11,742 bases of DNA from Candidatus Omnitrophota bacterium (GTDB lineage Bacteria; Verrucomicrobiota; Verrucomicrobiia; Limisphaerales; UBA1319): positions 1 through 11,742 of the forward strand of contig JAMCZD010000416.1 of NCBI GenBank assembly GCA_023473405.1, written 5' to 3'. The notes below the pieces were generated by a model that saw nothing but the letters and a program-made list of their open reading frames with translations, did not search any database and had not been told where the DNA came from. Position 1 is the first letter of the stretch, and the number at the start of each line of letters is the position of its first letter. Below, piece by piece: positions 1 to 5,767 of this stretch. A program made the position numbers and the translations under genes.

Positions 1-235
1 ACAACGATTTGCCCGAGCCATCCGGGCCGAGCATGGCCCACAGCTCGCCCTGGCGCCATGTCCAGTGGGTGCTTTTGAAAACAACCATCTCGCCCAACCG
101 AATGGCGGCATGCTCGAAGGCGAGAAATTCACCGTTGGAAGCGGGCTCCGATTTCTTCGTGTACGATTTATACACGCGTCTCAGGTTAGCATTGGCGGAA
201 GCGACTTCCAGTCTTTGCCGTGAATGGGACACCAC
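1..235 (-). CDS. ABC-type ATPase, N-terminal part (ModF-like), cut by the window edge
   Basis: Only the first ~78 codons are in the window; the 3' part lies beyond position 1. The frame carries a clear Walker A (P-loop) motif, GPDGSGKS, encoded at 5-28 and preceded by WRQGELWAML, a typical ABC lead-in. The form (aromatic/Trp-rich strand, then GELWAMLGPDGSGKS) resembles ModF/PhrA-type cytosolic ABC ATPases more than classical importers, but the Walker B and signature motifs are not visible, so the subfamily is a guess. Start choice: the frame opens after the cytochrome stop at 272-274. No ATG lies upstream of the first conserved strand; the only usable initiators there are two adjacent GTG codons (233-235 and 230-232), neither with a convincing ribosome-binding site. 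The 36-nt gap to the cytochrome gene suggests co-transcription. A role linked to the redox genes upstream cannot be judged from this fragment. Confidence 0.75.
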   Translation of the reverse strand, partial: MVSHSRQRLEVASANANLRRVYKSYTKKSEPASNGEFLAFEHAAIRLGEMVVFKSTHWTWRQGELWAMLGPDGSGKSL

Positions 236-271
236 ATCACGAGAGGAATCTGGATCAAGACGGGTTTTTGT

Positions 272-1087
272 TCAGTTGGCCGAATGACCGGCTTCGTGGC
301 ATTGGACGCACAGTTTCGCCCGGGTGTTGATGAGGAGGTTTGGTTGAGTGCTCCCGTGTGGATTATGGCAAATGGCACATTCCGCCAACGGGTCCATCAC
401 GTGGCTATGGGCAAGGCGAAGGTCAACGAGGTCGTGACAGCTATAGCAGGCCTCGGGCATCTTCACCCGATCAAGGACCAAATCTTTCCCCGATCCGTGA
501 GTCAAATGGCAATTCTCACAACTCGAGGGCTGGCTTGGGTCGGTAGTAATGGGATGCGATTGGAACAGCGGCCAACCCGCCGGCGCGTCGCTATGATCTG
601 TCGCGGTGGACCGAAACAGCAGGATTCTCGAGCCTGCCGCCTCGATGGTATGCCTGCCGGGAGAAAGAGGGACATTAGCCAGCAATAAGACCTTTTCTGG
701 TTTGCCCGAGGCGGCCCCGTTCGGGGCTACAGACCGCGGCGAGGCCGTTGCCGACGAAGGCGATGCTCCCTTGCCGAGTCGCAACAACCACGACTTGCCG
801 AGCTCGACACGCTCTGATTGTATCGGTTGACCGTCCAAGGTAATTGCCGGAGCCGATTCGAGGGAGTTGGCGATGACAATGATCTGGACGCGGTTGGTCG
901 ATATGATCGAGTGATCGATTGGAGATACAAAGCGAACGACGGCGCTGTTGGTTCGGTTTGTTCCAAAGGTTGGCTGCGGTCCGGTTTGGGGACTTGGGAG
1001 TGGGATTGCCCCGGCGTTCATCAACACCGTGAACCCACCAGAAAGCGCGAGAAACCGAGCGAATTGAAGCAGACGACCAGCGCTCAT
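272..1087 (-). CDS. Secreted tetraheme cytochrome c, doubled CXXCH type
   Basis: A 271-residue protein with four c-type heme motifs in its last third: CENCH (190-194), CYSCH (214-218), CAICH (237-241) and CVQCH (260-264). Spacing and flanks (CxxCH followed by LTHGS or NPHGS, then a second CxxCH about 20 residues on) fit the doubled-CXXCH family (Paired_CXXCH). The N-terminus (Arg5, Arg11, then a hydrophobic stretch to about residue 27) is a likely Sec signal peptide, as heme attachment requires. Residues ~50-160 look like an all-beta, Ig-like segment of unknown role, followed by the heme domain. A longer open frame runs upstream to 1432 but lies inside the preceding gene; the ATG at 1085-1087 follows that gene's stop by 2 nt and directly precedes the signal peptide. 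Inferred role: periplasmic or surface electron carrier working with the upstream exported reductase-like protein. Redox partner and substrate are unknown. Confidence 0.88.
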   Translation of the reverse strand: MSAGRLLQFARFLALSGGFTVLMNAGAIPLPSPQTGPQPTFGTNRTNSAVVRFVSPIDHSIISTNRVQIIVIANSLESAPAITLDGQPIQSERVELGKSWLLRLGKGASPSSATASPRSVAPNGAASGKPEKVLLLANVPLSPGRHTIEAAGSRILLFRSTATDHSDAPAGWPLFQSHPITTDPSQPSSCENCHLTHGSGKDLVLDRVKMPEACYSCHDLVDLRLAHSHVMDPLAECAICHNPHGSTQPNLLINTRAKLCVQCHEAGHSAN

Positions 1088-1089
1088 GT

Positions 1090-2115
1090 TCAAGCCGGGG
1101 AACCGTATTGGCACAGGAAACCGATGTTCTGACTCAGTTCGTCCTTGAATTTCGGCCAGAAACCTACGATCACCGCATCCGTCTTCTTGATCCCGGTCAG
1201 TGCGTACGCGAAGGCGTCTTCGACGGACCGACCCGTCTCGCAATGCCTGCCGGCGGCAAGGATTTTGAACGCCAGGCACGGTTTTTGGACCTGTTGAATG
1301 ACCTTGAGCATATTGTCGCGATCGCTTTCCAGGAACGGTTCGCCGAGCATGGCGGTGCCGAGTTTGGCGCGAATCTCCTCTTTGGGGCGGGTGACGTAGT
1401 AGAGGCAGGTCTGGTAAAGATCGACCTCCCACCCGTGGTCTTCGATATATTTTATATTATCCGGGTTGTGCGCCGAGACGCCCGCCGGGATGCCTAAATC
1501 GTCATGGACCTTCTTCACAAAGTCGTGCACCCGCTCTTGCTTGCCCGCGCTGAAGAGAAAATCTGTGACGTTCCCGTGATGCACGTAAAATATCGGCTTG
1601 TAAAGGCGAATATCGTCATCGATTCCCGACTCGGCCCCGAGCAATTGGCCCTTGGCGTTGAGGGTACCGAGAAAATAGGGTCGCATTTTGTAGCCTTGGG
1701 CCCAGAGGATTTTCAAGGCGCTGAGCGGTTTTTCAGCCCAATAGCTCAACCAAACATCCAACCCGCTTCGCTCACAGCGCTGCAGAAACTCGACGGTCCG
1801 GTCCAAGGTGAAGTAATCCGGCATTGCTAGCGATAAATTCGGCACGGCATGGCTCCAGCCTCCGATGGGATTCGAGCCGATGATCATTCGGGGGATCCGG
1901 ACCCCGGCAATCGTCACCTGCGGGATGGGGCCGGGAGCAATCACCGGCGCCGTGGTTTCCGATTCTTCGGCAAAGCCTTTGGTTGTGGCGAGCGGCAAGC
2001 CCGCCGCGGCAAGCCCGCCGGCACAGATTCGTTTGAGAAATCCACGACGCCCGTGCTGACTTGATGAAGGTTTCGAATCACCCGGATTATTTTGATTATT
2101 GGTTTGCATGGTCAT
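1090..2115 (-). CDS. Tat-exported aldo/keto reductase-like TIM-barrel protein
   Basis: A 341-residue protein. Residues 22-28 (GRRGFLK) followed by an Ala/Gly/Leu stretch to ~43 form a twin-arginine signal, so it is probably exported folded, possibly with a cofactor. The mature part starts with VTIAGVRIPRMIIGSNPIGG, like the first strand of aldo/keto reductases. It continues as alternating strands and helices, with GVSAHNPD (~212-219) and LAFKILAAGR (281-290) resembling late barrel strands of uncharacterised exported AKR-like proteins common in Verrucomicrobiota and Planctomycetota. I could not place a full Asp-Tyr-Lys-His catalytic tetrad, so enzymatic activity is not assured. Two starts compete: ATG 2113-2115 and ATG 2107-2109. 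The purine-rich GAGAGAGG lies about 3 nt before the first and 9 nt before the second, which favours the second (339 aa). The stop is 2 nt before the cytochrome ATG. The signal-peptide coding region contains a perfect 14-bp tandem duplication. Confidence 0.8.
   Translation of the reverse strand: MTMQTNNQNNPGDSKPSSSQHGRRGFLKRICAGGLAAAGLPLATTKGFAEESETTAPVIAPGPIPQVTIAGVRIPRMIIGSNPIGGWSHAVPNLSLAMPDYFTLDRTVEFLQRCERSGLDVWLSYWAEKPLSALKILWAQGYKMRPYFLGTLNAKGQLLGAESGIDDDIRLYKPIFYVHHGNVTDFLFSAGKQERVHDFVKKVHDDLGIPAGVSAHNPDNIKYIEDHGWEVDLYQTCLYYVTRPKEEIRAKLGTAMLGEPFLESDRDNMLKVIQQVQKPCLAFKILAAGRHCETGRSVEDAFAYALTGIKKTDAVIVGFWPKFKDELSQNIGFLCQYGSPA
1992..2019. repeat. Perfect 14-bp tandem duplication in the Tat signal coding region
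   Basis: GCGGCAAGCCCGCC occurs twice back to back (1992-2005 and 2006-2019). It encodes the Ala/Gly/Leu hydrophobic part of the Tat signal peptide (residues ~33-41). The unit is not a multiple of three, so loss or gain of one copy would shift the frame of the exported protein. Confidence 0.85.
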
Positions 2116-2251
2116 ATGCCTCTCTCGCTTCCGCAGTTCCGGCTATTGGCACCGGACAACCAGCGTTGAACGGACTACCGAAAATCCATCCAAGGCGGTG
2201 CGAGACAATATCTTCCGAAAAAGCGCGCACGTTTGTCAATTCCGAAAAGAT

Positions 2252-2279
2252 CTGGCGGTCTGTTTTAGCAGACCGCCAG
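2252..2279 (-). terminator. Perfect 11-bp hairpin, candidate terminator or attenuator
   Basis: CTGGCGGTCTG (2252-2262) and CAGACCGCCAG (2269-2279) are exact reverse complements around a 6-nt loop. On the minus strand the stem is followed within three bases by CTTTT; on the plus strand no T-run follows, so a minus-directed intrinsic terminator is the better reading. It lies 136 nt upstream of the reductase start. It could therefore end read-through from the hybrid kinase or attenuate transcription of the redox operon itself. Confidence 0.55.
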
Positions 2280-2290
2280 CAACCTTCAGC

Positions 2291-2353
2291 CTAAGAAGAC
2301 GCCAGGCCTTCGGCCCAGCGGAGGATTTTAATGAGGCGTTTTGTTTCCATCAT
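2291..2353 (-). other. Possible 20-codon leader ORF before the hairpin
   Basis: On the minus strand two adjacent ATGs (2351-2353, 2348-2350) open a frame for a basic 20-residue peptide (MMETKRLIKILRWAEGLASS) that stops with TAG at 2291-2293, 11 nt before the hairpin. No Shine-Dalgarno sequence precedes it and no run of one regulatory codon is obvious. After the TAG the same frame stays open for over 60 further codons toward the reductase start, so this may equally be a decayed coding remnant or chance. Listed because of its position between a possible promoter and a possible attenuator. Confidence 0.2.
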
Positions 2354-2422
2354 GAGGATAGAAACGGTTGGCCATACATTATTTCGCCGAGCGAAACTGT
2401 ATTCATTTCCCACGTTAAAAAG

Positions 2423-2440
2423 TAGCATATTCTATGCCAA
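2423..2440 (-). promoter_or_regulatory. Sigma-54-like -24/-12 motif
   Basis: Minus-strand TTGGCATAGAATATGCTA has the GG and GC dinucleotides exactly 10 nt apart, as in the RpoN consensus TGGCAC-N5-TTGCA, with mismatches around the -24 CG and at the first T of the -12 element. It sits in an AT-rich patch, about 70 nt before the small ORF and about 310 nt before the reductase start. TAGAAT within it could also serve as a sigma-70 -10 hexamer without a good -35. No RpoN activator gene is in the window, so the assignment is weak. Confidence 0.25.
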
Positions 2441-2490
2441 ATTTTGGGGATTTTGAATGGCTCGATACCGCCTTTTTCGGCCAGGATTGA

Positions 2491-2539
2491 GTGGCGTGGA
2501 GCGTGAGGCGTGGAGCGTGGAGGGTGGAGGGTGGAAAAC
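2491..2539. repeat. Degenerate heptamer array, G-rich orientation
   Basis: Seven consecutive 7-nt units tile this stretch without a gap; the commonest are GGAGCGT and GGAGGGT, with variants GTGGCGT and GAGGCGT and a decayed last unit. They are the reverse-complement family of the array at 2661-2815 (CGTGAGGCGTG at 2502-2512 is exactly complementary to 2747-2757), so the two arrays can fold back on each other in single-stranded DNA or RNA. Confidence 0.8.
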
Positions 2540-2660
2540 GGAATATGGCGATTAGCGATTAGCTCCGCGAGAATGTAAGGATTCGAGTCCATTGCGCTGC
2601 CACACTGCCTTCCATTCACGCCCACCGCGGCTGTCGCACCACATTTGTCAGCCTGCATTA

Positions 2661-2815
2661 CACGCTCCCCGCTCCACGCTCCCCCCGCTCCCCGCTCCAT
2701 GATCTTTATGCTCCATCCCACATTTCCTGCTCCACATTTCACGATTCACGCCTCACGTTTCACGATTCACGCTCCACTCTTCACGTTTCCCGTTTCCCGC
2801 TTCCCGCTTCCCGCG
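2661..2815. repeat. Degenerate heptamer array, C-rich orientation, entering the kinase gene
   Basis: About twenty 7-nt units of the family YCMCGNY. Early units are CACGCTC and CCCGCTC (2661-2697, with one 2-nt slip). A more decayed middle (2698-2738) includes CCACATT twice. A regular run of TCACGNN units (2739-2787) and TCCCGNN units (2788-2815) follows. The strict 7-nt phase over the last 84 bases argues for tandem expansion rather than chance. Units from 2767 to 2815 encode the last 16 codons of the hybrid kinase, including its stop. Confidence 0.85.
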
Positions 2816-4644
2816 TCATTTGGGTGTAATACCTTTCGCAGTGTGACCAACAGGGTTTCGGCGGTAAATGGCTTGGGGATAAACGCTTGAACGCCGAGAC
2901 CGGATAACTTGGCTTCGTCGAATTTTGAGCCAAGGCCGCTGACGGCGACGAGGTGGAGGGACGGGCCCATTTCACGCAGGAGCCGGATGGCGCTTAGCCC
3001 ATCCATTGATGGCATGATGAGGTCGGCGAGCACGGCCTTTATGCGGTCGTGATGTTGGGAATAAGCGGCTATTGCCTCGTTTCCGTTGCGGGCGGCGACA
3101 GTTTGATAACCATTTTCGCACAGACTCTTTTGGATCACCTCGCGGACGTCATCTTCGTCGTCAACGACGAGGATCAATTCGCCTTCGCCTTGAGGGGGAG
3201 GAGCGCTGGGTAATTCAGGCGAGGAGGGCATAGCCAGGACGGCCGGCAGACAGACCTTGAATTGACTTCCTTGTCCAACCTCGGACTCGACTTGGATGAA
3301 GCCGTCGTGGTTATGGACGATGCCGAGAACGGTTGGCAGTCCGAGGCCGGAGCCATTCTGGATTTCTTTGGTGCTAAAGAACGGTTCGAAAATCTTGTTC
3401 ATATGTTCCGGCGGGATTCCGCTGCCGGTATCTGCGACTTGGAACATGACGTAAGGACCGGTCTTGGTGCCCTGGATTATCCGGGCCTGTTGATGGTTGA
3501 GGCGAAAATTGGCGGCGGACAAAGTCAAGGTTCCGCCTTTTGGCATGGCATCACGGGCATTGAGGCAAAGGTTCATCAAAACTTGATGCAATTGGGTTGT
3601 GTCAACCGAGACATACCAGAGGTCTGTGGGGAGAACGACCTTTAGAATGATGGATTTGGGGAATGTCTGCCGGATAATCCTGGCCATTTCGTTGATAGGT
3701 CCATTGAGTTGGATGGGGGATTTTTGTCCTTCCACACCGCGGCCGAAGGTCAGGACTTGTTTGACAATATCGGCGCCGCGGGCGGCGCTGGCCTGCATAG
3801 TGGCCAACAAACTGTGGCCCGAGTCGTGGGAGATTTGCTTGCCGATCAAGGAGAGACCAACCGAAATTGGGGTTAGAACGTTATTGAGATCGTGGGCGAT
3901 ACCGCTGGCTAACCGGCCCAGGCTTTCCATTCGCTGAGCACGGAGGAATTGGGCTCCGGCAAGCCTTTTCTTCGTCACATCGGCGTCCACGATCAGGATC
4001 GACTGGGAACGGGAGATTACGTTCCCGGCATTTTCGGCGAGCCGCCGGAATCGCCGTTCACTCTTGAGCAAGGCGGCCTCGGCTAGTTTGCGTTTGGCTG
4101 CTTCCCGAAGGATACCCTTTACTGCGACATCGAGCGTTGCCCGAATGAGCGAGAGAGATTCTTTCATTTGGTCTCGGGAACGAAGTTCGAGCTCCTGCAA
4201 GGCTTCTTTGGCCAGCCTGGCTTCGGTTCTCAAGCGGCTGATTTCCAACGCATTCCTGATTATTGCCTCGAGCCGGTCGAGTTGGTCTTTAACGAGGCAA
4301 TCAGCAGCCCCGTCTTTCAAGGCTGCCGCGGCGGTCTCCTCGTTTATGGTGCTGGCAACGCAGACCAAGGGCGTGCCGGGAGTGATCTCGCGGGCGATGG
4401 ACAAGGCTGAAAAACCGTTGTGATACGTCCGGGAATAGTCAACCAGAACAAGGTGTGGCTCGAACTCGCGCAGCGCCCGGCGATAATCGCTTTCGTTCTC
4501 GACCCGCAAGGCGATGAATGCGGTGCCTCCCTCTCGCAATTGGTCGATCATCGACCGGGCCTGGGTTGGACAGCCTTCCAGGATCAGGATGCGGATTCTG
4601 TGACTCATTTGGTTATGGGAAGGGAAGGGTGGTTCTTGTTTCAT
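2767..4644 (-). CDS. Orphan hybrid histidine kinase (REC - coiled coil - HisKA - HATPase - REC)
   Basis: A 625-residue soluble protein with no membrane segment. Domains: an N-terminal receiver (~15-133) with phospho-acceptor candidate Asp69 (LVLVDY) and Lys119, but an acidic pocket reduced to one Glu (LEGC, residue 23); a helical linker (~135-200); a PAS-like start (RRFRRLAENAGNVISR) running almost directly into a PAS-like end (VDADVTKKRLAGAQ); HisKA with His251 in GIAHDLNN; an ATPase domain with N-box NLCLNARDAMP (~358-367), G1 DTGSGIP (405-411), F-box and G2 GSGLGL (431-436); and a C-terminal receiver (~489-608) with Asp495/Asp496, Asp541 and Lys591. The C-terminal receiver looks fully functional, so phosphate probably passes His251 to Asp541 and on to an unlinked partner; no output regulator adjoins it. 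The ATG at 4644 has an in-frame stop six codons upstream and only weak GAG as SD; Met13 is a less likely start. The last ~15 residues are repeat-derived. Confidence 0.92.
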   Translation of the reverse strand: MKQEPPFPSHNQMSHRIRILILEGCPTQARSMIDQLREGGTAFIALRVENESDYRRALREFEPHLVLVDYSRTYHNGFSALSIAREITPGTPLVCVASTINEETAAAALKDGAADCLVKDQLDRLEAIIRNALEISRLRTEARLAKEALQELELRSRDQMKESLSLIRATLDVAVKGILREAAKRKLAEAALLKSERRFRRLAENAGNVISRSQSILIVDADVTKKRLAGAQFLRAQRMESLGRLASGIAHDLNNVLTPISVGLSLIGKQISHDSGHSLLATMQASAARGADIVKQVLTFGRGVEGQKSPIQLNGPINEMARIIRQTFPKSIILKVVLPTDLWYVSVDTTQLHQVLMNLCLNARDAMPKGGTLTLSAANFRLNHQQARIIQGTKTGPYVMFQVADTGSGIPPEHMNKIFEPFFSTKEIQNGSGLGLPTVLGIVHNHDGFIQVESEVGQGSQFKVCLPAVLAMPSSPELPSAPPPQGEGELILVVDDEDDVREVIQKSLCENGYQTVAARNGNEAIAAYSQHHDRIKAVLADLIMPSMDGLSAIRLLREMGPSLHLVAVSGLGSKFDEAKLSGLGVQAFIPKPFTAETLLVTLRKVLHPNDAGSGKRETGNVKSGA

Positions 4645-4851
4645 GCCACTCGGGAAATTTCAGCTATCCGATTTCACCCTCCCTTACGACATTCGCTATC
4701 GTTCGCATTGACCGGCCAAAAACTGCCTTGTTGCTTAAAAACGACTCAAAATTCCGCTTTGCCCTTAAAAAGCCATGCAATTTGGCAAAGGGCTGTTTAA
4801 TAAGCCGTAGCTTATCATCCCGCCTCGATCTGGTGGAATACAGCAAATCCC
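4645..4851. other. Leader region of the hybrid kinase
   Basis: About 207 nt upstream of the kinase start with no convincing gene. It contains an inverted repeat CTTTGCC/GGCAAAG (4757-4763 and 4784-4790, 20-nt loop) with A/T-rich loop sequence, and on the minus strand a purine-rich AAGGGAGG about 36 nt before the ATG, too far to serve that start. No clear promoter hexamers could be assigned. Confidence 0.4.
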
Positions 4852-4987
4852 TTAGCCCGGATATTTACGTTGAACGCCGGGTCACGGGACACGGTCTACA
4901 GGGACGGGCTTTTGAGGGCTGTAGGCCGTGTGCCATCACACGGTGGGGTGTTGGCGTTTCAAAGGAAGTATAAAATATCCGGGTTAG
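4852..4987. repeat. Nested inverted-repeat element (MITE/REP-like or structured RNA)
   Basis: Four complementary pairs. The outer arms CCCGGATATTT (4856-4866) and AAATATCCGGG (4973-4983) are perfect, with partial pairing outward to 4852/4987. Inside, TTGAACGCC (4870-4878) faces GGCGTTTCAA (4953-4962) with one bulged base. Next, CACGGTCTACAG (4890-4901) faces CTGTAGGCCGTG (4919-4930) with one G-U-type pair. CCGTGTG (4926-4932) and CACACGG (4937-4943) form a perfect hairpin with a 4-nt loop that competes with the previous stem. The element begins about 56 nt after the response-regulator stop. It contains no ORF and is too small to encode a transposase. Readings: a non-autonomous mobile palindrome, an extended terminator, or a structured RNA. 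Confidence 0.7.
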
Positions 4988-5042
4988 AGAGTGTTTTTGA
5001 AAGGGTCCGAGTCAGACGCACCGCCTGGTGATCAAGGTGCGG

Positions 5043-5690
5043 CTACGGTTGGATGATTTGATTGCGGATGGCGTAATGAACGAGGTCGCTGATCGAATGC
5101 AGATCGAGTTTCCGCATTATATTCGTGCGATGGGTCTCGGCAGTCTTGACGCTGATATCCAAAGCATTTGCGGCTTCCTTGGTGCTTTTGCCTTCGGTGA
5201 TCAACTGCAGTATCTCGCGCTCGCGTCGAGTGAGTTTGCAGGAATGAATTGCGGTTCGGTCATTAGCGGCTTCATCATGCAGCGGTTGACCATGTGACTG
5301 GGCTGACATTTGGGAGGTATAAAAGGCCTTATGACGACACAAATTCTGCACTGCCTGCACCAAAGTCTTGCCCGCGTCGCTCTTCAGGACATAGCCTCGG
5401 GCCCCTGCCGCCAGAACTGCCTCCATCAGTTGCTCGGATTTATGCATGGTCAGGACCAGCACCTCGGTTTGGGGCAGCGCATCGCATATCTGGCGAGTAG
5501 CCTCCAAGCCGTTCAATTCGGGCATGCTGAAGTCCAGGACCACCAAATCGGGTTTGAGTTCGATAGCCATCGCGACCGCCTCCCGGCCCGTTTTGGCTTC
5601 ACCGCAAACGCACCAGCCCGGCTGCTTTTCAAGGACGATGCGCACCCCTTGCCTGACCAATTCGTGATCATCGGCAACCAAAATTCGCAT
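5043..5690 (-). CDS. NarL/FixJ-family response regulator
   Basis: A 215-residue two-domain regulator of usual family length. The receiver (1-~118) has Asp7/Asp8, phospho-acceptor Asp53 (VVLDFSMP), Thr81 and Lys103. A ~30-residue linker leads to a LuxR-type helix-turn-helix (~152-212) with LTRREREILQLITEGKSTKE and the recognition region VKTAETHRTNIMRKL. It should bind DNA as a dimer when phosphorylated and control transcription. The partner is almost certainly the kinase encoded 77 nt upstream; the gene order kinase-regulator on one strand supports co-transcription. No good Shine-Dalgarno precedes the ATG at 5688-5690. The target genes cannot be read from this window; neighbouring operons are candidates. 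Confidence 0.93.
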   Translation of the reverse strand: MRILVADDHELVRQGVRIVLEKQPGWCVCGEAKTGREAVAMAIELKPDLVVLDFSMPELNGLEATRQICDALPQTEVLVLTMHKSEQLMEAVLAAGARGYVLKSDAGKTLVQAVQNLCRHKAFYTSQMSAQSHGQPLHDEAANDRTAIHSCKLTRREREILQLITEGKSTKEAANALDISVKTAETHRTNIMRKLDLHSISDLVHYAIRNQIIQP

Positions 5691-5767
5691 AACGAGGTTT
5701 GAATTTGACTTTTGAAATCACCAGCGAACCGTGCGCCAGGATGCTCCCGCGCCACAAGGCCGAGGCA

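Larger units (their letters stand above)
2116..2766. other. 651-nt gene-free region between hybrid kinase and exported reductase
   Basis: No credible protein gene was found here. In minus-strand order it contains: most of a C-rich heptamer array (2661-2766, continuing into the kinase gene to 2815), a middle segment with a tandem GCGATTA heptamer pair near 2550, a G-rich heptamer array (2491-2539), an AT-rich stretch with a sigma-54-like motif (2423-2440), a small palindrome TTTCGC-cga-GCGAAA (2382-2396), a possible 20-codon ORF (2291-2353), a perfect hairpin (2252-2279), and about 135 nt of leader before the reductase start. It probably carries the promoter and leader of the reductase-cytochrome operon. 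Confidence 0.6.

Noticed and set aside
1088..1432. N-terminal extension of the cytochrome gene up to 1432
   Set aside because: It would overlap the reductase gene by over 340 nt; the ATG at 1087 is followed at once by a proper signal peptide.
1440..1470. Sequence TATTATCCGGG similar to the outer arm of the palindromic element
   Set aside because: It lies within the conserved reductase coding sequence and lacks a partner arm; short coincidental similarity.
2090..2290. Frame left open after the small ORF's TAG, reaching the reductase start
   Set aside because: It has no start codon of its own in a plausible place, no recognisable motif, and spans the hairpin; more likely chance than a decayed gene.
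2350..2742. A 130-codon minus-strand open frame
   Set aside because: Its N-terminal half is a translation of the heptamer repeats and the rest has no domain; it is kept open by repeat composition.
2661..2815. Possible CRISPR array
   Set aside because: The repeat unit is 7 nt and contiguous, with no spacers and no cas genes.
4757..4790. CTTTGCC/GGCAAAG inverted repeat
   Set aside because: Seven base pairs over a 20-nt loop with no U-tract at the right side; mentioned in the leader entry but not called as a regulatory site.
4664..4846. A 60-codon minus-strand open frame before the hybrid kinase
   Set aside because: Basic, low-information peptide with no domain or SD; the region is better read as the kinase leader.
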